The notes below the pieces were generated by a model. It saw only the letters and a list, made by a program, of their open reading frames with translations. It was not told the DNA's origin and searched no databases. Of a DNA stretch of 64,000 nt, positions 23,725 to 32,429 are shown piece after piece. Both the position numbers and the translations under genes were made by a program. Position 1 is the stretch's first letter. The number at the start of each line of letters is the position of its first letter. Location: contig NZ_AOFT01000008.1 in assembly GCF_000348905.1 (NCBI RefSeq), positions 1-64,000 on the forward strand, read 5' to 3'. The stretch is from Bhargavaea cecembensis DSE10 (lineage in GTDB: Bacteria; Bacillota; Bacilli; Bacillales_A; Planococcaceae).

Positions 23725-25129
23725 ATGCATCCTTTTCCTGTTTCCGCTTCGCAATCATTCCCCGTACGACGTCCGGTGCCGGTCCGCCGGTGATGCGGCG
23801 GCGTTCGACGAAGGCAACGGGGTCGGCGATGGCGTTCCAGTCCTCTGCGGTGAGTTCGACGTCGCCGAGCCAGCCATTGACCGTTTCAAGAGGGATTTCG
23901 TACAGTTCCTTTTCCTGGCGGTCGGCTTCGCGGGCGATAAGGCTTGCCTTGTGGTGGGCGCGGCGGAACGAAACGCCGTAGTCCCTGGCAAGCACGTCCG
24001 CGAGCTCCGTGATCGTAATCATGTTTTCCCTCGCCTGCCGGAGGGCACGGTCCTTGTTGAAGGTGAGCGTGGTCACAACGGCATGCATCAGCCGGAGCAC
24101 GCGGTTCGCCTTTTCAATGCCGGTATACAGATGCGGCTGAAGGTCATCCTCGGTGTCATTGATGTCGCCGTACGGCGTGTTGTGGATCATATGGATGACA
24201 GCGAGACCTTCCGCCGCAGCGCTCGAGGCGAGTGCACGGGAGTGCTCCATCGAGACCGGGTTCCGCTTTTGCGGCATGATGCTCGAAATCTGCACGTAGG
24301 CATCGGACACCCGGAGCAGGCCGACTTCCTTGGACGCCATCCGGAGAAATTCCTGGATCCAGCGGCCCATGTTCGTCATGAGGCTGACAAGGCTCTGGGC
24401 GGCTTCGATCAGGTAATCCCCCGTACCGATCGCGTCATACGAGTTCTCGATCATCCCCTCGAACCCGAGCAGTTCCACCATCCGCTCCCGGCTGATCGGG
24501 AAGCCGGTCGTCGTGATCGCGGCCGCGCCCATCGGCGACTGGTTCACCGTATGGCGGGCTCGCTTCAGCCGCTCGATGTCCCGGATCAGGTTGTCGTAGA
24601 CTGCGACCAGGTAATGCCCGAACGTCGTCGGCTGCGCGGGCTGTGTGTGCGTGTGCGCCGGCATGACGGACTCCACATGCTCCTCCGCCTGGGCGAGCAG
24701 CGCTTCTGCCAATGCCTCCGCCTGTTCGACCGTCTCGGCCAGGTACTTCCGGAGGACGATCCGGTACATCGCTTCGCCCATGTCGTTCCGGCTTTTCGCG
24801 ATATGCATCTTCCCCGCCAGCTCCTCCCCGATCAGTTCGCCGATTTTCGACTCCACGAGGAAAAACAGGTCTTCATGCTCAGCGGAATACTTGAGTTCCG
24901 CCCGGTCCATCTTCCACACTTCCCTGATGGCATTCAGAATCTTGCCCGCCTCCGATTCAGCCAGGATCTTTTGCTCGGCGAGCATCTGGGTGTGGGCGGC
25001 ATGGATTTGCATCATGGCATCAAAAAGATGGCTTCGCTGATAATCGAATAACGGACGGAGCAGGGCATCCGTAAACACTTTTCCCGGAAACGCCGCTCCG
25101 TCGGCCTTGATGAATTCCTCTTTTCTCAT
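23723..25129 (-). CDS. argininosuccinate lyase-like enzyme (fumarase/aspartase superfamily)
   Basis: The protein is about 468 aa from ATG 25129 (MRKEEFIKADG), after GACGGGAG; longer in-frame starts run into the ROK gene. Superfamily signatures are SRNDMGEAMYR, HTHTQPAQPTTFGHY and SSIMPQKRNP, matching the argininosuccinate lyase branch. No argG or other arginine-biosynthesis gene is adjacent. The SSIMPQKRNP loop and the neighbouring sugar kinase gene suggest a paralogue that may act on another substrate. Whether this is the housekeeping ArgH cannot be told from the window. Confidence 0.85.
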   Translation of the reverse strand: MRKEEFIKADGAAFPGKVFTDALLRPLFDYQRSHLFDAMMQIHAAHTQMLAEQKILAESEAGKILNAIREVWKMDRAELKYSAEHEDLFFLVESKIGELIGEELAGKMHIAKSRNDMGEAMYRIVLRKYLAETVEQAEALAEALLAQAEEHVESVMPAHTHTQPAQPTTFGHYLVAVYDNLIRDIERLKRARHTVNQSPMGAAAITTTGFPISRERMVELLGFEGMIENSYDAIGTGDYLIEAAQSLVSLMTNMGRWIQEFLRMASKEVGLLRVSDAYVQISSIMPQKRNPVSMEHSRALASSAAAEGLAVIHMIHNTPYGDINDTEDDLQPHLYTGIEKANRVLRLMHAVVTTLTFNKDRALRQARENMITITELADVLARDYGVSFRRAHHKASLIAREADRQEKELYEIPLETVNGWLGDVELTAEDWNAIADPVAFVERRRITGGPAPDVVRGMIAKRKQEKDA

Positions 25130-25199
25130 ATAGATGCTCCCGTCAAATGACGTTTTTACATCCATATGTCGGCCGGGATGGTTCAACTGGACAGATGAC

Positions 25200-26117
25200 C
25201 TAAACCCTTTCCGCCTTACCGAGTAATAATGCCGCTGCCCCGATGACGCCAGACTCTTCCCCAAGGGCCGTCCGGACAATCTCGCAGCGGTTCGGTGCAT
25301 AATGGTCCACCGTTCGTGAAATGGCGGGAAGAATAATGTCTGATGCTTTGGCCAGTCCTCCGCCGATGACGATGACTTCCGGGTCGAGCAATGACGCAGC
25401 ATTTGCAACAGCGATTCCGAGATGGCTGAAAGCCCCAGTGACAACGCCTATGGCAGCCTGATTCCCGTTGCGGTACATCCGGAAGGCATCTTCGGCAGTG
25501 ACTCTCCGTCCCAGTTCATCAGACAGCGCGTCACCGATTGCCGCGCCGCCCGCCGCGCTTTCAAGAAAACCGTATCCTTTGATGGTTGGAGCAAAAAAGT
25601 GGGCCTCATGCCGGTCGGTCACCATATATCCGATTTCCCCGGCGCTGAACCGGCTGCCGCGGAGCAGCTTGCCGTTCACGACGACCCCGCTTCCGATGCC
25701 GGTCCCAAGGGAAATATAGATAAAGTCGGACTTACCGCGTCCGTGCCCGATCCACTGCTCACCGAGTGTGGCCACATTGACGTCATTGTCGACAGCGACA
25801 GGATAAGGGAAGACTGCCCGTAGCTTTTCCCCGACCGGGAAGTCCTTCCATCCGAGCGCCGGGGCTTCGGTGACCAGGCCTTTTTCCGGGTCTGTAAAGC
25901 CCGGAACACCCGCTCCGACTCCGAGAATCTTTTCCTCCGGAATTCCATGCTCCACCATCAGGCGATCCGCCGTTTGCCGGATTTCACCGAACAGTTCACC
26001 GTCTTTTCCCTGCGACGGAAACGAGGCGGAGGCCAGGAGATTTCCCTCGAGGTCAGTGATTCCCACGGCCACATTTGTCCCGCCGATGTCAACGCCGATA
26101 ACGTATTCTTTCTTCAT
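25200..26117 (-). CDS. ROK-family sugar kinase
   Basis: The 305-aa protein begins with the ATP-binding GVDIGGTNVAVGI. The ROK substrate segment includes DNDVNVATLGEQWIGHG, and the downstream glycine-rich GTGIGSGVVVNGKL is present. The usual zinc motif CxCGxxGCxE is missing; at that position lies GEIGYMVTDRHEAHFF. It should phosphorylate a hexose or related sugar, for example glucose. It lies upstream of the lyase gene with a 70-bp gap. Confidence 0.9.
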   Translation of the reverse strand: MKKEYVIGVDIGGTNVAVGITDLEGNLLASASFPSQGKDGELFGEIRQTADRLMVEHGIPEEKILGVGAGVPGFTDPEKGLVTEAPALGWKDFPVGEKLRAVFPYPVAVDNDVNVATLGEQWIGHGRGKSDFIYISLGTGIGSGVVVNGKLLRGSRFSAGEIGYMVTDRHEAHFFAPTIKGYGFLESAAGGAAIGDALSDELGRRVTAEDAFRMYRNGNQAAIGVVTGAFSHLGIAVANAASLLDPEVIVIGGGLAKASDIILPAISRTVDHYAPNRCEIVRTALGEESGVIGAAALLLGKAERV

Positions 26118-26200
26118 TTCATTCCGTGCCCCCCCTGTCGGCCTTTCCTACTCCCATCATATGTGGCATCCTTTTCATTTCATCATACCAGCAAACAGCA

Positions 26201-26236
26201 AAACCGCCCGCTCCCCAAGGGGAACAGGCGGTTATA
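26201..26236 (-). terminator. terminator after the AbrB-type membrane protein gene
   Basis: On the minus strand AACCGCC...GGCGGTT with an inner CCCC/GGGG stem is followed by TTTTGC. It lies between the stop at 26282 and the ROK gene start. Confidence 0.75.
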
Positions 26237-26281
26237 TCCAGCAGAATGACTGCAGCGAAGCAGGTGCTGCTGATCCAAAGA

Positions 26282-27388
26282 TCATACGGACTCCGCTGTT
26301 TTTCCCGCGGTGTCCCGCCTGCCGAAAGCGAATCTGAGGAACAGCGGGACCAGGAACAGGATGAAGAACACGCGGAACAGCTGGTAGGCCGCAACCATGG
26401 ACACATCCGCCCGGATTTCGTGGGCGGTCACCCCCATCTCGGGAAGGCCGCCCGGCGCGATGCACAGGAATGCGGTCGCCATCGACATCGGATGGATGAG
26501 ATGCAGAACATAGGCGAGCAGCAGGGCAAATCCGACCATGAGCACCCCTGAAACAAGGGAAAACGGCAGCAGCTTTTTCCAGTCCTTTAGCATGTCCAGC
26601 CGGATGCTGAGGCCGAGGTAGACCCCCATCAAGAGCTGCGCGGCAATCATCAGGATAGGAGGGAGATGCGGCGCGGCAAATCCGCTTACCGTCAGGATTG
26701 CTGCCGTGATCAGCGGACCGAGAATCCAGGGTGTCGGGAACCTCAGGCGCAGGGCAAGTGCCGTTCCGGCCAAAACAGCAACCACCGTCATCCCTAAGTG
26801 CATCAGGCCACCTCCGGATACAGCCTGCTCTGCCTCCACCGCGGTTGCAGAAAGCCCGCTGCCCGCTCCGCCCGCAAACGCATACGTCGTCAGCATCGGC
26901 ACCATGAACGTGACGGCGAGCATGCGGATTGTCTGCATGAAGGTCACGATTGTCGGGTCGGCTCCCCTGATTTCTTCACTCAGCATGGTCATCTGGGACA
27001 GTCCGCCGGGCGTCGTTCCCATAACCGCGCTCGGCGCATTAATGCCGGTCACCTTGGATGCAAGATAAGCAATTCCCAGGCCGAAGATGACCATGAGCAC
27101 GGTGCTCACCGTCATGGACGGCAGCTGGCCGGCAATCTGCGCTGCGCTTTCAGCGGTGAACGACAGGCCCATGCTGTAGCCGAGCAGCATCTGGCCCCCG
27201 TTTTTAAAGGATTTCGGCCAGTATAACGTTCGTTTGGTCAGCAGATTCCATAGGATCACTGCCGTCAGCGGGCCGAGCATCCAGGCGAGCGGCAGGCCGA
27301 TCCATGAAAAAATGGACCCGCCAGCCAGCCCGCACAGCAACGCTTCAAGGAGCTGGTTCCATTTATTCTTATTCTCAGGTGTCTTCAT
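26282..27388 (-). CDS. AbrB-family (PF05145-type) integral membrane protein
   Basis: The protein is about 368 aa from ATG 27388 after AGAGGTG. It has roughly ten hydrophobic segments in two related halves. Each half carries a characteristic proline/glycine stretch (SAVMGTTPGGLSQMTML and AFLCIAPGGLPEMGVTA). Members are often labelled 'ammonia monooxygenase' or AbrB regulator, but the proteins are membrane proteins of unknown, probably transport, function. Confidence 0.85.
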   Translation of the reverse strand: MKTPENKNKWNQLLEALLCGLAGGSIFSWIGLPLAWMLGPLTAVILWNLLTKRTLYWPKSFKNGGQMLLGYSMGLSFTAESAAQIAGQLPSMTVSTVLMVIFGLGIAYLASKVTGINAPSAVMGTTPGGLSQMTMLSEEIRGADPTIVTFMQTIRMLAVTFMVPMLTTYAFAGGAGSGLSATAVEAEQAVSGGGLMHLGMTVVAVLAGTALALRLRFPTPWILGPLITAAILTVSGFAAPHLPPILMIAAQLLMGVYLGLSIRLDMLKDWKKLLPFSLVSGVLMVGFALLLAYVLHLIHPMSMATAFLCIAPGGLPEMGVTAHEIRADVSMVAAYQLFRVFFILFLVPLFLRFAFGRRDTAGKTAESV

Positions 27389-27586
27389 CTTGGTGCACCT
27401 CTGCCTCATTACTTAAAGTCTCTTGCTCTATCTTAGCACGTTTACAGAAGCCGTTAAGAGGAGGCGCGGGGGGCTGTTACGAAAAAAGGGTTCCGTTTCG
27501 TTGCTATCGAACTAATCGGATATAGACGATTTCTGTGTGTCCGTGCAATTCATTCCCGTTTTCTCAGATCAGAAGGAGGCTGTGCC

Positions 27587-28186
27587 ATGTTTCCTTTTAT
27601 CCAAAGAAGAAAAACGATCCAGACTGCCGAAAGCAGGTTTTCGTACCGCTATGCCTCACGGTCGCCGGAAACGGATGTGCTGCGAGATATGGCCTCTGAG
27701 CTTGTCCGTCTGCAACGGTCACATGGTGGTGACACGGTCTTTTTATGTATCGGGTCGGATCGCTCAACCGGCGATTCGTATGGCCCCTTTGTCGGAAAGA
27801 TGCTCAAGGAACAGCAGTTTCCTCTTCCTGTCTTTGGAACCATCGAGGAGCCCGTCCATGCGCTGAACCTGAAAAAGGTGCTTGGGGAGATCGATGGCCA
27901 ATATACGGATCCGCTGATCGTCAGCATCGATGCCTGCCTGGGAGACGCCCATCAGATCGGGTCCATCATTTTCAATGAAGGCCCGCTTATTCCCGGATAT
28001 GCCATCCAGAATCCGTTGCCCGGTGTGGGTGCCTGTCACTTCAAAGCCGTCGTTAACCATCTTGACCCGCACTTTCCCGCCGATTCATTAAATAACACTC
28101 GGCTTGATACAGTCCTCCGGCTCGCCGAAATCACATCGGGAATTATCATGGACTCTGTCAGACCGGCCATTTTAGAGGAAGCGTGA
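27587..28186 (+). CDS. yyaC: YyaC-type putative sporulation protein (DUF1256)
   Basis: The 199-aa protein has the YyaC signature segments: FLCIGSDRSTGDSYGPFVG (residues 51-69), GTIEEPVHALNL, SIDACLG, and PLPGVGACHFKAVVNH. The fold is related to the spore protease GPR/HybD group. In Bacillus, yyaC is expressed during sporulation, so the gene indicates a spore former or a recent descendant. AGAAGGAGG precedes ATG. Its end overlaps the convergent kinase gene by 15 bp. Confidence 0.9.
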   Translation: MFPFIQRRKTIQTAESRFSYRYASRSPETDVLRDMASELVRLQRSHGGDTVFLCIGSDRSTGDSYGPFVGKMLKEQQFPLPVFGTIEEPVHALNLKKVLGEIDGQYTDPLIVSIDACLGDAHQIGSIIFNEGPLIPGYAIQNPLPGVGACHFKAVVNHLDPHFPADSLNNTRLDTVLRLAEITSGIIMDSVRPAILEEA

Positions 28187-29239
28187 GGAATCCGCCGAGA
28201 TTCCTCTTTTTTCTTTGCCGCCCATGATTCGGTCAAATTCATTTTCTTTCTGAAACATGAGTGTCAGGGCGGTTCCTCGTTCGTCTTCGGAAAACGCGGA
28301 CAGCCGGATGCCAAGCCTCCCGGCAACTTGGTCGGCCAGATACAGGCCGAGCCCCGTCGCGGCGTTTTGGATGCGGCCGGTGCCTCCTGTGAAGCCCTTC
28401 TCGAAAATACGCGGGAGGTCATGCGCCGGGATGCCAGGCCCCTCGTCTGCGATCCGCAGCCGGACGTTCCCATCGGGAGTACGGTCGGCCGTGATGAGAA
28501 TCGTGCCGCCGGCCGGGCTGTATTTCACCGCATTCGTCAGAATCTGGCGGATGATGAAGCGGGCCCATTTCACGTCGGTCCGGACGGGAAGATCTTCCCC
28601 TTCCAGCTCGACGGCAACATCCTTTTCCATGCACCAGGCGGCCAGTTCCCGGATTTCGGACGAGGTGAGTGAGCGCACGGTCGACGTCTCCGGCAGGAAA
28701 TCGGCCGCAAGCGTCGGCATGCGCGAGATATACAGCTGCCGGTCGATCAGGAGATGGAGACGGAGCCACTCTGTCGCAAGCCGACGCATGGCCGGATCCG
28801 CCCGGTGCTCGTCCAGGATCAGCTTCATCGCCGTCAGCGGCGCCTTCGCCTCATGAACCCACGCCGCCAGGTAATCCGCCTCGAGATACTGCGCATCAGC
28901 GACCTTTTCCAGCTCCTCCCGGTGGGCCCGGGAAGCCGCGGTGAGCAGTTCCGCCGTTGTCCGGTCAAGGCCGGACGCACGCTCCGGCAACAGCTCCTCC
29001 CACTCCCGCAGTGATTCATCGGTCAGGCGTGCGGCTTCCCTGAGAAATGCCGTCTCCTGCCGCCACCGCCAGAGGATGAACAGAGCCAATAAAGCGACCA
29101 GAAGAAAGTTCATATACACGACGGACGCCGCTTCAATCTCGATTCCCTCATCGAGGATGATGATCAGGTCAGCGAGCAGGAGTGCGACGAGGAAAAACAG
29201 GATCCAGGGGAGACGGGATTTCAGGTAGGGGATGAACAT
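28172..29239 (-). CDS. bceS: BceS-type intramembrane-sensing histidine kinase
   Basis: The 355-aa protein has two N-terminal membrane helices (residues 11-29 and 39-58) joined by a loop of only a few residues. It has no extracellular sensor domain, as in BceS/YxdK/PsdS. The phospho-acceptor histidine is in WVHEAKAPLTAMKL. The ATPase domain has NAVKYSPAGG, DEGPGIP and GLGLYLAD. It should sense peptide antibiotics through BceAB. Array A3 separates it from bceR. The 3' end overlaps yyaC. Confidence 0.93.
   Translation of the reverse strand: MFIPYLKSRLPWILFFLVALLLADLIIILDEGIEIEAASVVYMNFLLVALLALFILWRWRQETAFLREAARLTDESLREWEELLPERASGLDRTTAELLTAASRAHREELEKVADAQYLEADYLAAWVHEAKAPLTAMKLILDEHRADPAMRRLATEWLRLHLLIDRQLYISRMPTLAADFLPETSTVRSLTSSEIRELAAWCMEKDVAVELEGEDLPVRTDVKWARFIIRQILTNAVKYSPAGGTILITADRTPDGNVRLRIADEGPGIPAHDLPRIFEKGFTGGTGRIQNAATGLGLYLADQVAGRLGIRLSAFSEDERGTALTLMFQKENEFDRIMGGKEKRGISADSSRFL
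28186..28214 (+). terminator. yyaC terminator inside the 3' end of bceS
   Basis: GAGGAATC-CGCCGA-GATTCCTCTTTTTTC follows the yyaC stop. It lies within the last codons of the convergent kinase gene. Confidence 0.85.
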
Positions 29240-29293
29240 GATCGGCTGCCTCCTTTCAATGTTTGTTAATCACGGCAACCCACTGCGGTGATT

Positions 29294-29388
29294 TCGTCAT
29301 TCGTCGATCCAATCTCGAATGACGAAATCGAAGCACCGAATGATGAAACCAAAGCCGTGAATGACGAAATTGGGACACCGAATGACGA
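29294..29388 (+). repeat. 21-bp phased repeat array A3 (GAATGACGA family), inside the bceR-bceS gap
   Basis: GAATGACGA or GAATGATGA begins at 29317, 29338, 29359 and 29380, all 21 bp apart. One inverted copy, TCGTCATTC, lies at 29294-29302. It belongs to the same family as the arrays flanking NERD gene 1 nearly 28 kb away. It lies in the 190-bp gap between the response regulator gene and its kinase gene. Confidence 0.92.
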
Positions 29389-29431
29389 AACCGGAGCCAT
29401 GCACCCGCCCGATCGCTCCGAAATCCCCAAT

Positions 29432-30115
29432 TTACTCCTCCACCGCCAAATACCCCATGCCCTTCTTCGTTACAATTTTGTCCCCAAGCCCGATTTCCTC
29501 GAGCTTATTCCGCAGTCGGTTGATGTTCACAGTCAGGGTATTGTCGTTCACGAACCGCTCGTCGTCCCAGAGCTTCCGGATCAGTTCATCGCGAGTCACG
29601 ATTTCGTTGCGCGACTCGACGAGGACGGCGAGGATGAAGAATTCGTTCTTAGTCAGTTCGACGTCAACCCCACCGGATCGGATGATGCCCCGCTTCAGGT
29701 CCAGCACCGCTCCGTTCCATTCCACAATGTCCGGTTTCTCATCGGTGTAGGCGTATGTACGCCGGAGGATCGCCTGGAGCTTGGCCAGAAGGACGTCCGA
29801 ATTAAACGGCTTCTGGATAAAATCGTCCGCTCCCATCGACATCGCCATCACCTGGTCCATCGGGTGGTCCCGCGACGACAAAAAGACGATCGGTACGTTC
29901 GACTCCGCGCGTATTTCGCGGCACCAGTGGTACCCGTCAAATGCCGGCAGCCCGATGTCGAGGATCACCAGGTGCGGGCCGGCAGCCCGGAATGAATCCA
30001 TCACCCCGTGGAAATCGTCAGGGCCTGTTACCGTCAGTCCCCATTGCCCGAGCTTTTCGGACAATGACCGGAAAATCGCTTCGTCGTCCTCCACCAAAAA
30101 CACCGTAAACTCCAT
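29432..30115 (-). CDS. bceR: BceR-type response regulator (OmpR family)
   Basis: The protein is 227 aa from ATG 30115 (MEFTVFLVEDDEAIF), after AAAAGGGGG. The receiver domain has the acidic pair EDD, phospho-acceptor aspartate in LVILDIGLPAFDG and lysine in IQKPFN. The C-terminal winged helix ends with VNINRLRNKLEEIG and KKGMGYL. It is the partner of bceS downstream and probably controls bceAB at 19.6-22.4 kb. Confidence 0.93.
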   Translation of the reverse strand: MEFTVFLVEDDEAIFRSLSEKLGQWGLTVTGPDDFHGVMDSFRAAGPHLVILDIGLPAFDGYHWCREIRAESNVPIVFLSSRDHPMDQVMAMSMGADDFIQKPFNSDVLLAKLQAILRRTYAYTDEKPDIVEWNGAVLDLKRGIIRSGGVDVELTKNEFFILAVLVESRNEIVTRDELIRKLWDDERFVNDNTLTVNINRLRNKLEEIGLGDKIVTKKGMGYLAVEE

Positions 30116-30173
30116 CACGCAGACCCCCTTTTCAACCAGTTTACCGGAAATCCCCAAATTTTTTCGGGAAAAC

Positions 30174-30287
30174 ATGAATAACTCTCTGAGAGGCGGGTAC
30201 CATATGAGCAACCCCACTTCTCTATTTCCCCCTTTTAGAGAATGCAGGTCCTGGCCCGCCGGCGATGTCGGCGGGCATTTTTTTGCG
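30174..30287 (+). ncRNA. C-rich-loop small RNA, copy 1
   Basis: This element occurs three times within 1 kb. The RNA should start near 30213. A hairpin TTCTCTA-TTTCCCCCTTT-TAGAGAA (30218-30242) exposes a pyrimidine loop. ATGCAGGTC follows, then a GC-rich terminator (30253-30284). Upstream, TGAATA (30174) and CATATGA (30201-30207) resemble forespore sigma F/G promoter elements. The loop can pair with AAAGGGGG-type ribosome binding sites. CsfG, a sporulation RNA, is a candidate family, but I cannot confirm this. Confidence 0.75.
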
Positions 30288-30419
30288 TTTCTGTAAGAGC
30301 AAAAACTGTTCCACTTTTCTTTTTTCTTTTTAGGGGGTTGCCAGGGACGGATCCAGAAGTTATACTTCGATACATAGTTATATTTAGTAACTTAAAAACA
30401 AAAGGAGAGTTGTTTAGAT

Positions 30420-30818
30420 ATGAACAAGAACGATATCGCGAAAGTCATTCTCAGGGTCGTCCTCGGTTTCACTTTCTTTATTCACGGACTGGTTAAGTTC
30501 CAGGGAGGCATTGCCAATACCGCAGGGTACTTTGACAGCCTCGGCATCCCGGGATTCATGGCATATGCCGTTGCCGCTATTGAGCTTCTGGGCGGCTTGG
30601 CCATGATTCTCGGCATCGGAACGAAAATTGTCGGGATCCTTTTCGCCATCATTATGATCGGTGCCATCTTTACTGCTAAGCTTTCGCTCGGCTTCCTTGG
30701 AAATGGCCAGATGGCGGGCTACGAACTGGATCTGATCCTGCTCGCCGCTTCCCTGTATTTTGTGCTCGCCGACCGTTCGGTTCTGTCGGTTGACCATAAA
30801 CTTGCCCAAAAAGGATAA
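30420..30818 (+). CDS. DoxX-family membrane protein
   Basis: The 132-aa protein has four hydrophobic helices. The DoxX pattern is clear: ILRVVLGFTFFIHGLVKF at the N terminus, and IELLGGLAMILGIGTKIVG in the middle. Members are linked to redox and thiol stress or to quinol binding, with no fixed role. AAAGGAGAG precedes ATG. It lies between copies 1 and 2 of the C-rich-loop RNA. Confidence 0.92.
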   Translation: MNKNDIAKVILRVVLGFTFFIHGLVKFQGGIANTAGYFDSLGIPGFMAYAVAAIELLGGLAMILGIGTKIVGILFAIIMIGAIFTAKLSLGFLGNGQMAGYELDLILLAASLYFVLADRSVLSVDHKLAQKG

Positions 30819-30823
30819 TCTCA

Positions 30824-30934
30824 CGATTACTTTTCCTATTAAACGGGTAGCCTATTACCAACCCCACTTCTCTATTTCCCCCTTTTAGAGAATGCAGGTC
30901 CTGGCCCGCCGGCAATGTCGGCGGGCATTTTTTG
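30824..30934 (+). ncRNA. C-rich-loop small RNA, copy 2
   Basis: The hairpin and the 3' tail ATGCAGGTC are identical to copy 1 (30867-30902 region), and the terminator GCCCGCCGGCAATGTCGGCGGGC is near identical. The candidate -10 is CCTATTA (30851-30857), preceded by GGGTAG, as GGGTAC precedes it in copy 1. The element lies 3' of the DoxX gene, but has its own promoter-like region. Confidence 0.75.
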
Positions 30935-31003
30935 TGGAAAGAAGTGCGGAGACCCTTCTCACCCGGGTGGGGACGGGAAAAATAAAGAAAATTCGTTTCT
31001 TTA

Positions 31004-31115
31004 TGATTAAAATCCGATGGACGGGGTAACCTATGACCAGCCCCACTTCTCTATTTCCCCCTTTTAGAGAATGCAGGTCTTTGATCCGTCCGGTTGTCTG
31101 GCGGATCCTTTTTTA
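31004..31115 (+). ncRNA. C-rich-loop small RNA, copy 3
   Basis: The same hairpin with the TTTCCCCCTTT loop and ATGCAGGTC tail lies near 31045-31079. The terminator has a different stem sequence, GATCCG...CGGATC with TTTTTT, so it is retained by function and not by copying. The candidate -10 is CCTATGA (31030-31036), after GGGGTA and with TGATTA about 20 bp upstream. Confidence 0.75.
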
Positions 31116-31125
31116 TGCAAATAAG

Positions 31126-31156
31126 ACCGCTGTCCCATCCGGACAGCGGTCTTTCG
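31126..31156 (-). terminator. terminator after the last PepSY gene
   Basis: AAGACCGCTGTCC-GGAT-GGGACAGCGGTCTT follows the stop at 31164 on the minus strand. Confidence 0.85.
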
Positions 31157-31163
31157 TGTTTGA

Positions 31164-31742
31164 TCAGTCTTCGTCTTTTTCAAAGTCGATGACGTTGCCG
31201 TTTTGTGCGTCAATGTCCACTTCATACTCGTAGCGGTCGTCCCGCAGTTCCAGTTCATAGTGCCATCGGCCATCATCTTCGTTGAGTTCGGCTTCAATGA
31301 CTTCGGCTGCAGCGCCGGCCTTGCCTTTGGCGATCTGGATCGCTTCATCTTCCGAAATCAGGTTGTCCGGTGCCGCCTGGCGGTCGTCGCGGTCGTCGCG
31401 GTCATCACGGTCATCGTCCTCGTCGTCATGCTCTGTCTTCAGCACTTCACCGGATTTTGCATCGACTTTCACTTCCACTTCGCCGGACTCGCCGCGGATC
31501 TCAAATTCATATTTGCGGTCATCGCGGTCCAGCTCCATCTCGCGGACTTCCCCGCCACCGGCTGCTTCAAGTGCGATCGTTGTAGCTTCATCCGCCGAGA
31601 TCCAGCCGGATGTCACCTGCTTCACTTTTGCTTCCGCCGTTTCGATGGGCGCGAGCTTTCCTGTGTCTTCCGCGAATGCGGCCATGCCTCCAAATGCCAG
31701 AACCCCTGCTGCGACCGGTGCAATAAACCAACGTTTTTTCAT
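31164..31742 (-). CDS. secreted or anchored protein with two PepSY domains, copy 1
   Basis: The 192-aa protein has a signal sequence (residues 4-24, FIAPVAAGVLAFGGMAAFAE) and two PepSY repeats (about 45-105 and 128-190). A very acidic/basic DDRDD linker joins them. Each repeat has the DEAT/DEAIxIA helix and the YE(F/V)xIxxxxGxV strand. PepSY domains often inhibit peptidases or act at the cell surface. It is the last gene of a run that begins with a two-component system. Confidence 0.88.
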   Translation of the reverse strand: MKKRWFIAPVAAGVLAFGGMAAFAEDTGKLAPIETAEAKVKQVTSGWISADEATTIALEAAGGGEVREMELDRDDRKYEFEIRGESGEVEVKVDAKSGEVLKTEHDDEDDDRDDRDDRDDRQAAPDNLISEDEAIQIAKGKAGAAAEVIEAELNEDDGRWHYELELRDDRYEYEVDIDAQNGNVIDFEKDED

Positions 31743-31832
31743 GTTGTTTTCCTCCTCGTTTTCTTGTTGTCTTTATCATATCCTCGCCGGATTAAGCGAC
31801 GGTGAGTGTAAGATTAGAGATTGATGAGAATG

Positions 31833-32339
31833 TTAGTCGTCGTTTTCGAAGTCCAGGATGTTTCCCGTTGAAGCGTCGATTTCCAGCTCGTATTCATCAG
31901 AACCGCCCTCGAGCTCAATCTCGTAGATGGGGCGGCCGTCGTCTTCGTCCAGTTCGACTTCGGCGACCCGAGCCGATTGGTCCGTTTGGCTGATGGCAAT
32001 TCGGACCGCTTCGTCGCGGGAAATCAGGGCTCGGAATTCGGTTGGCCGTTCTGACATGGCATGGACGACTGGTTTGGTGCCGGTTTCCGGGGAAGTGACC
32101 GGCTCAGCAGCAGCCGGATTCTGTGCAGGTGCTTCCTCAGAAATAACCGGAGCGTATTCCCGGTCGTTCTCTGCACTGGTTTGATCGGAAGCAGCCTGTT
32201 GTTCCGCCGCTTCGACCGGCTCCAACGTATCCGGATCCACCGGGATGAGTTTCCCCGGTTCTCCGTATGCCACGGCTGCCAGTCCCCCAATGGCCAAAAT
32301 CCCTGATGTGACCGGCGCAATCATCCATCGTTTCTTCAA
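31833..32339 (-). CDS. secreted PepSY-domain protein, copy 2
   Basis: The 168-aa protein starts at TTG 32339, fixed by GGAGGAGAG. An N-terminal signal segment resembles that of copy 1 (MKKRWMIAPVTSGILAIGG), so the two are paralogues. A Pro/Ala/Glu-rich linker leads to one C-terminal PepSY domain (RDEAVRIAI...YEIELEGGSDEYELEID). It lies 90 bp upstream of copy 1 in the same direction. Confidence 0.85.
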   Translation of the reverse strand: MKKRWMIAPVTSGILAIGGLAAVAYGEPGKLIPVDPDTLEPVEAAEQQAASDQTSAENDREYAPVISEEAPAQNPAAAEPVTSPETGTKPVVHAMSERPTEFRALISRDEAVRIAISQTDQSARVAEVELDEDDGRPIYEIELEGGSDEYELEIDASTGNILDFENDD

Positions 32340-32429
32340 CCCGCTCTCCTCCTTGGCTTCGTTACCTACAGAGTACCTGCAGGGAATGAGATAACATTGA
32401 AAGAACGATTAGAAAACGATGAGAATCGG

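Noticed and set aside
23630-25051. A 473-codon open frame antisense to the lyase gene.
   Set aside because: It mirrors the lyase gene in a GC-rich region, has unnatural composition and no family match.
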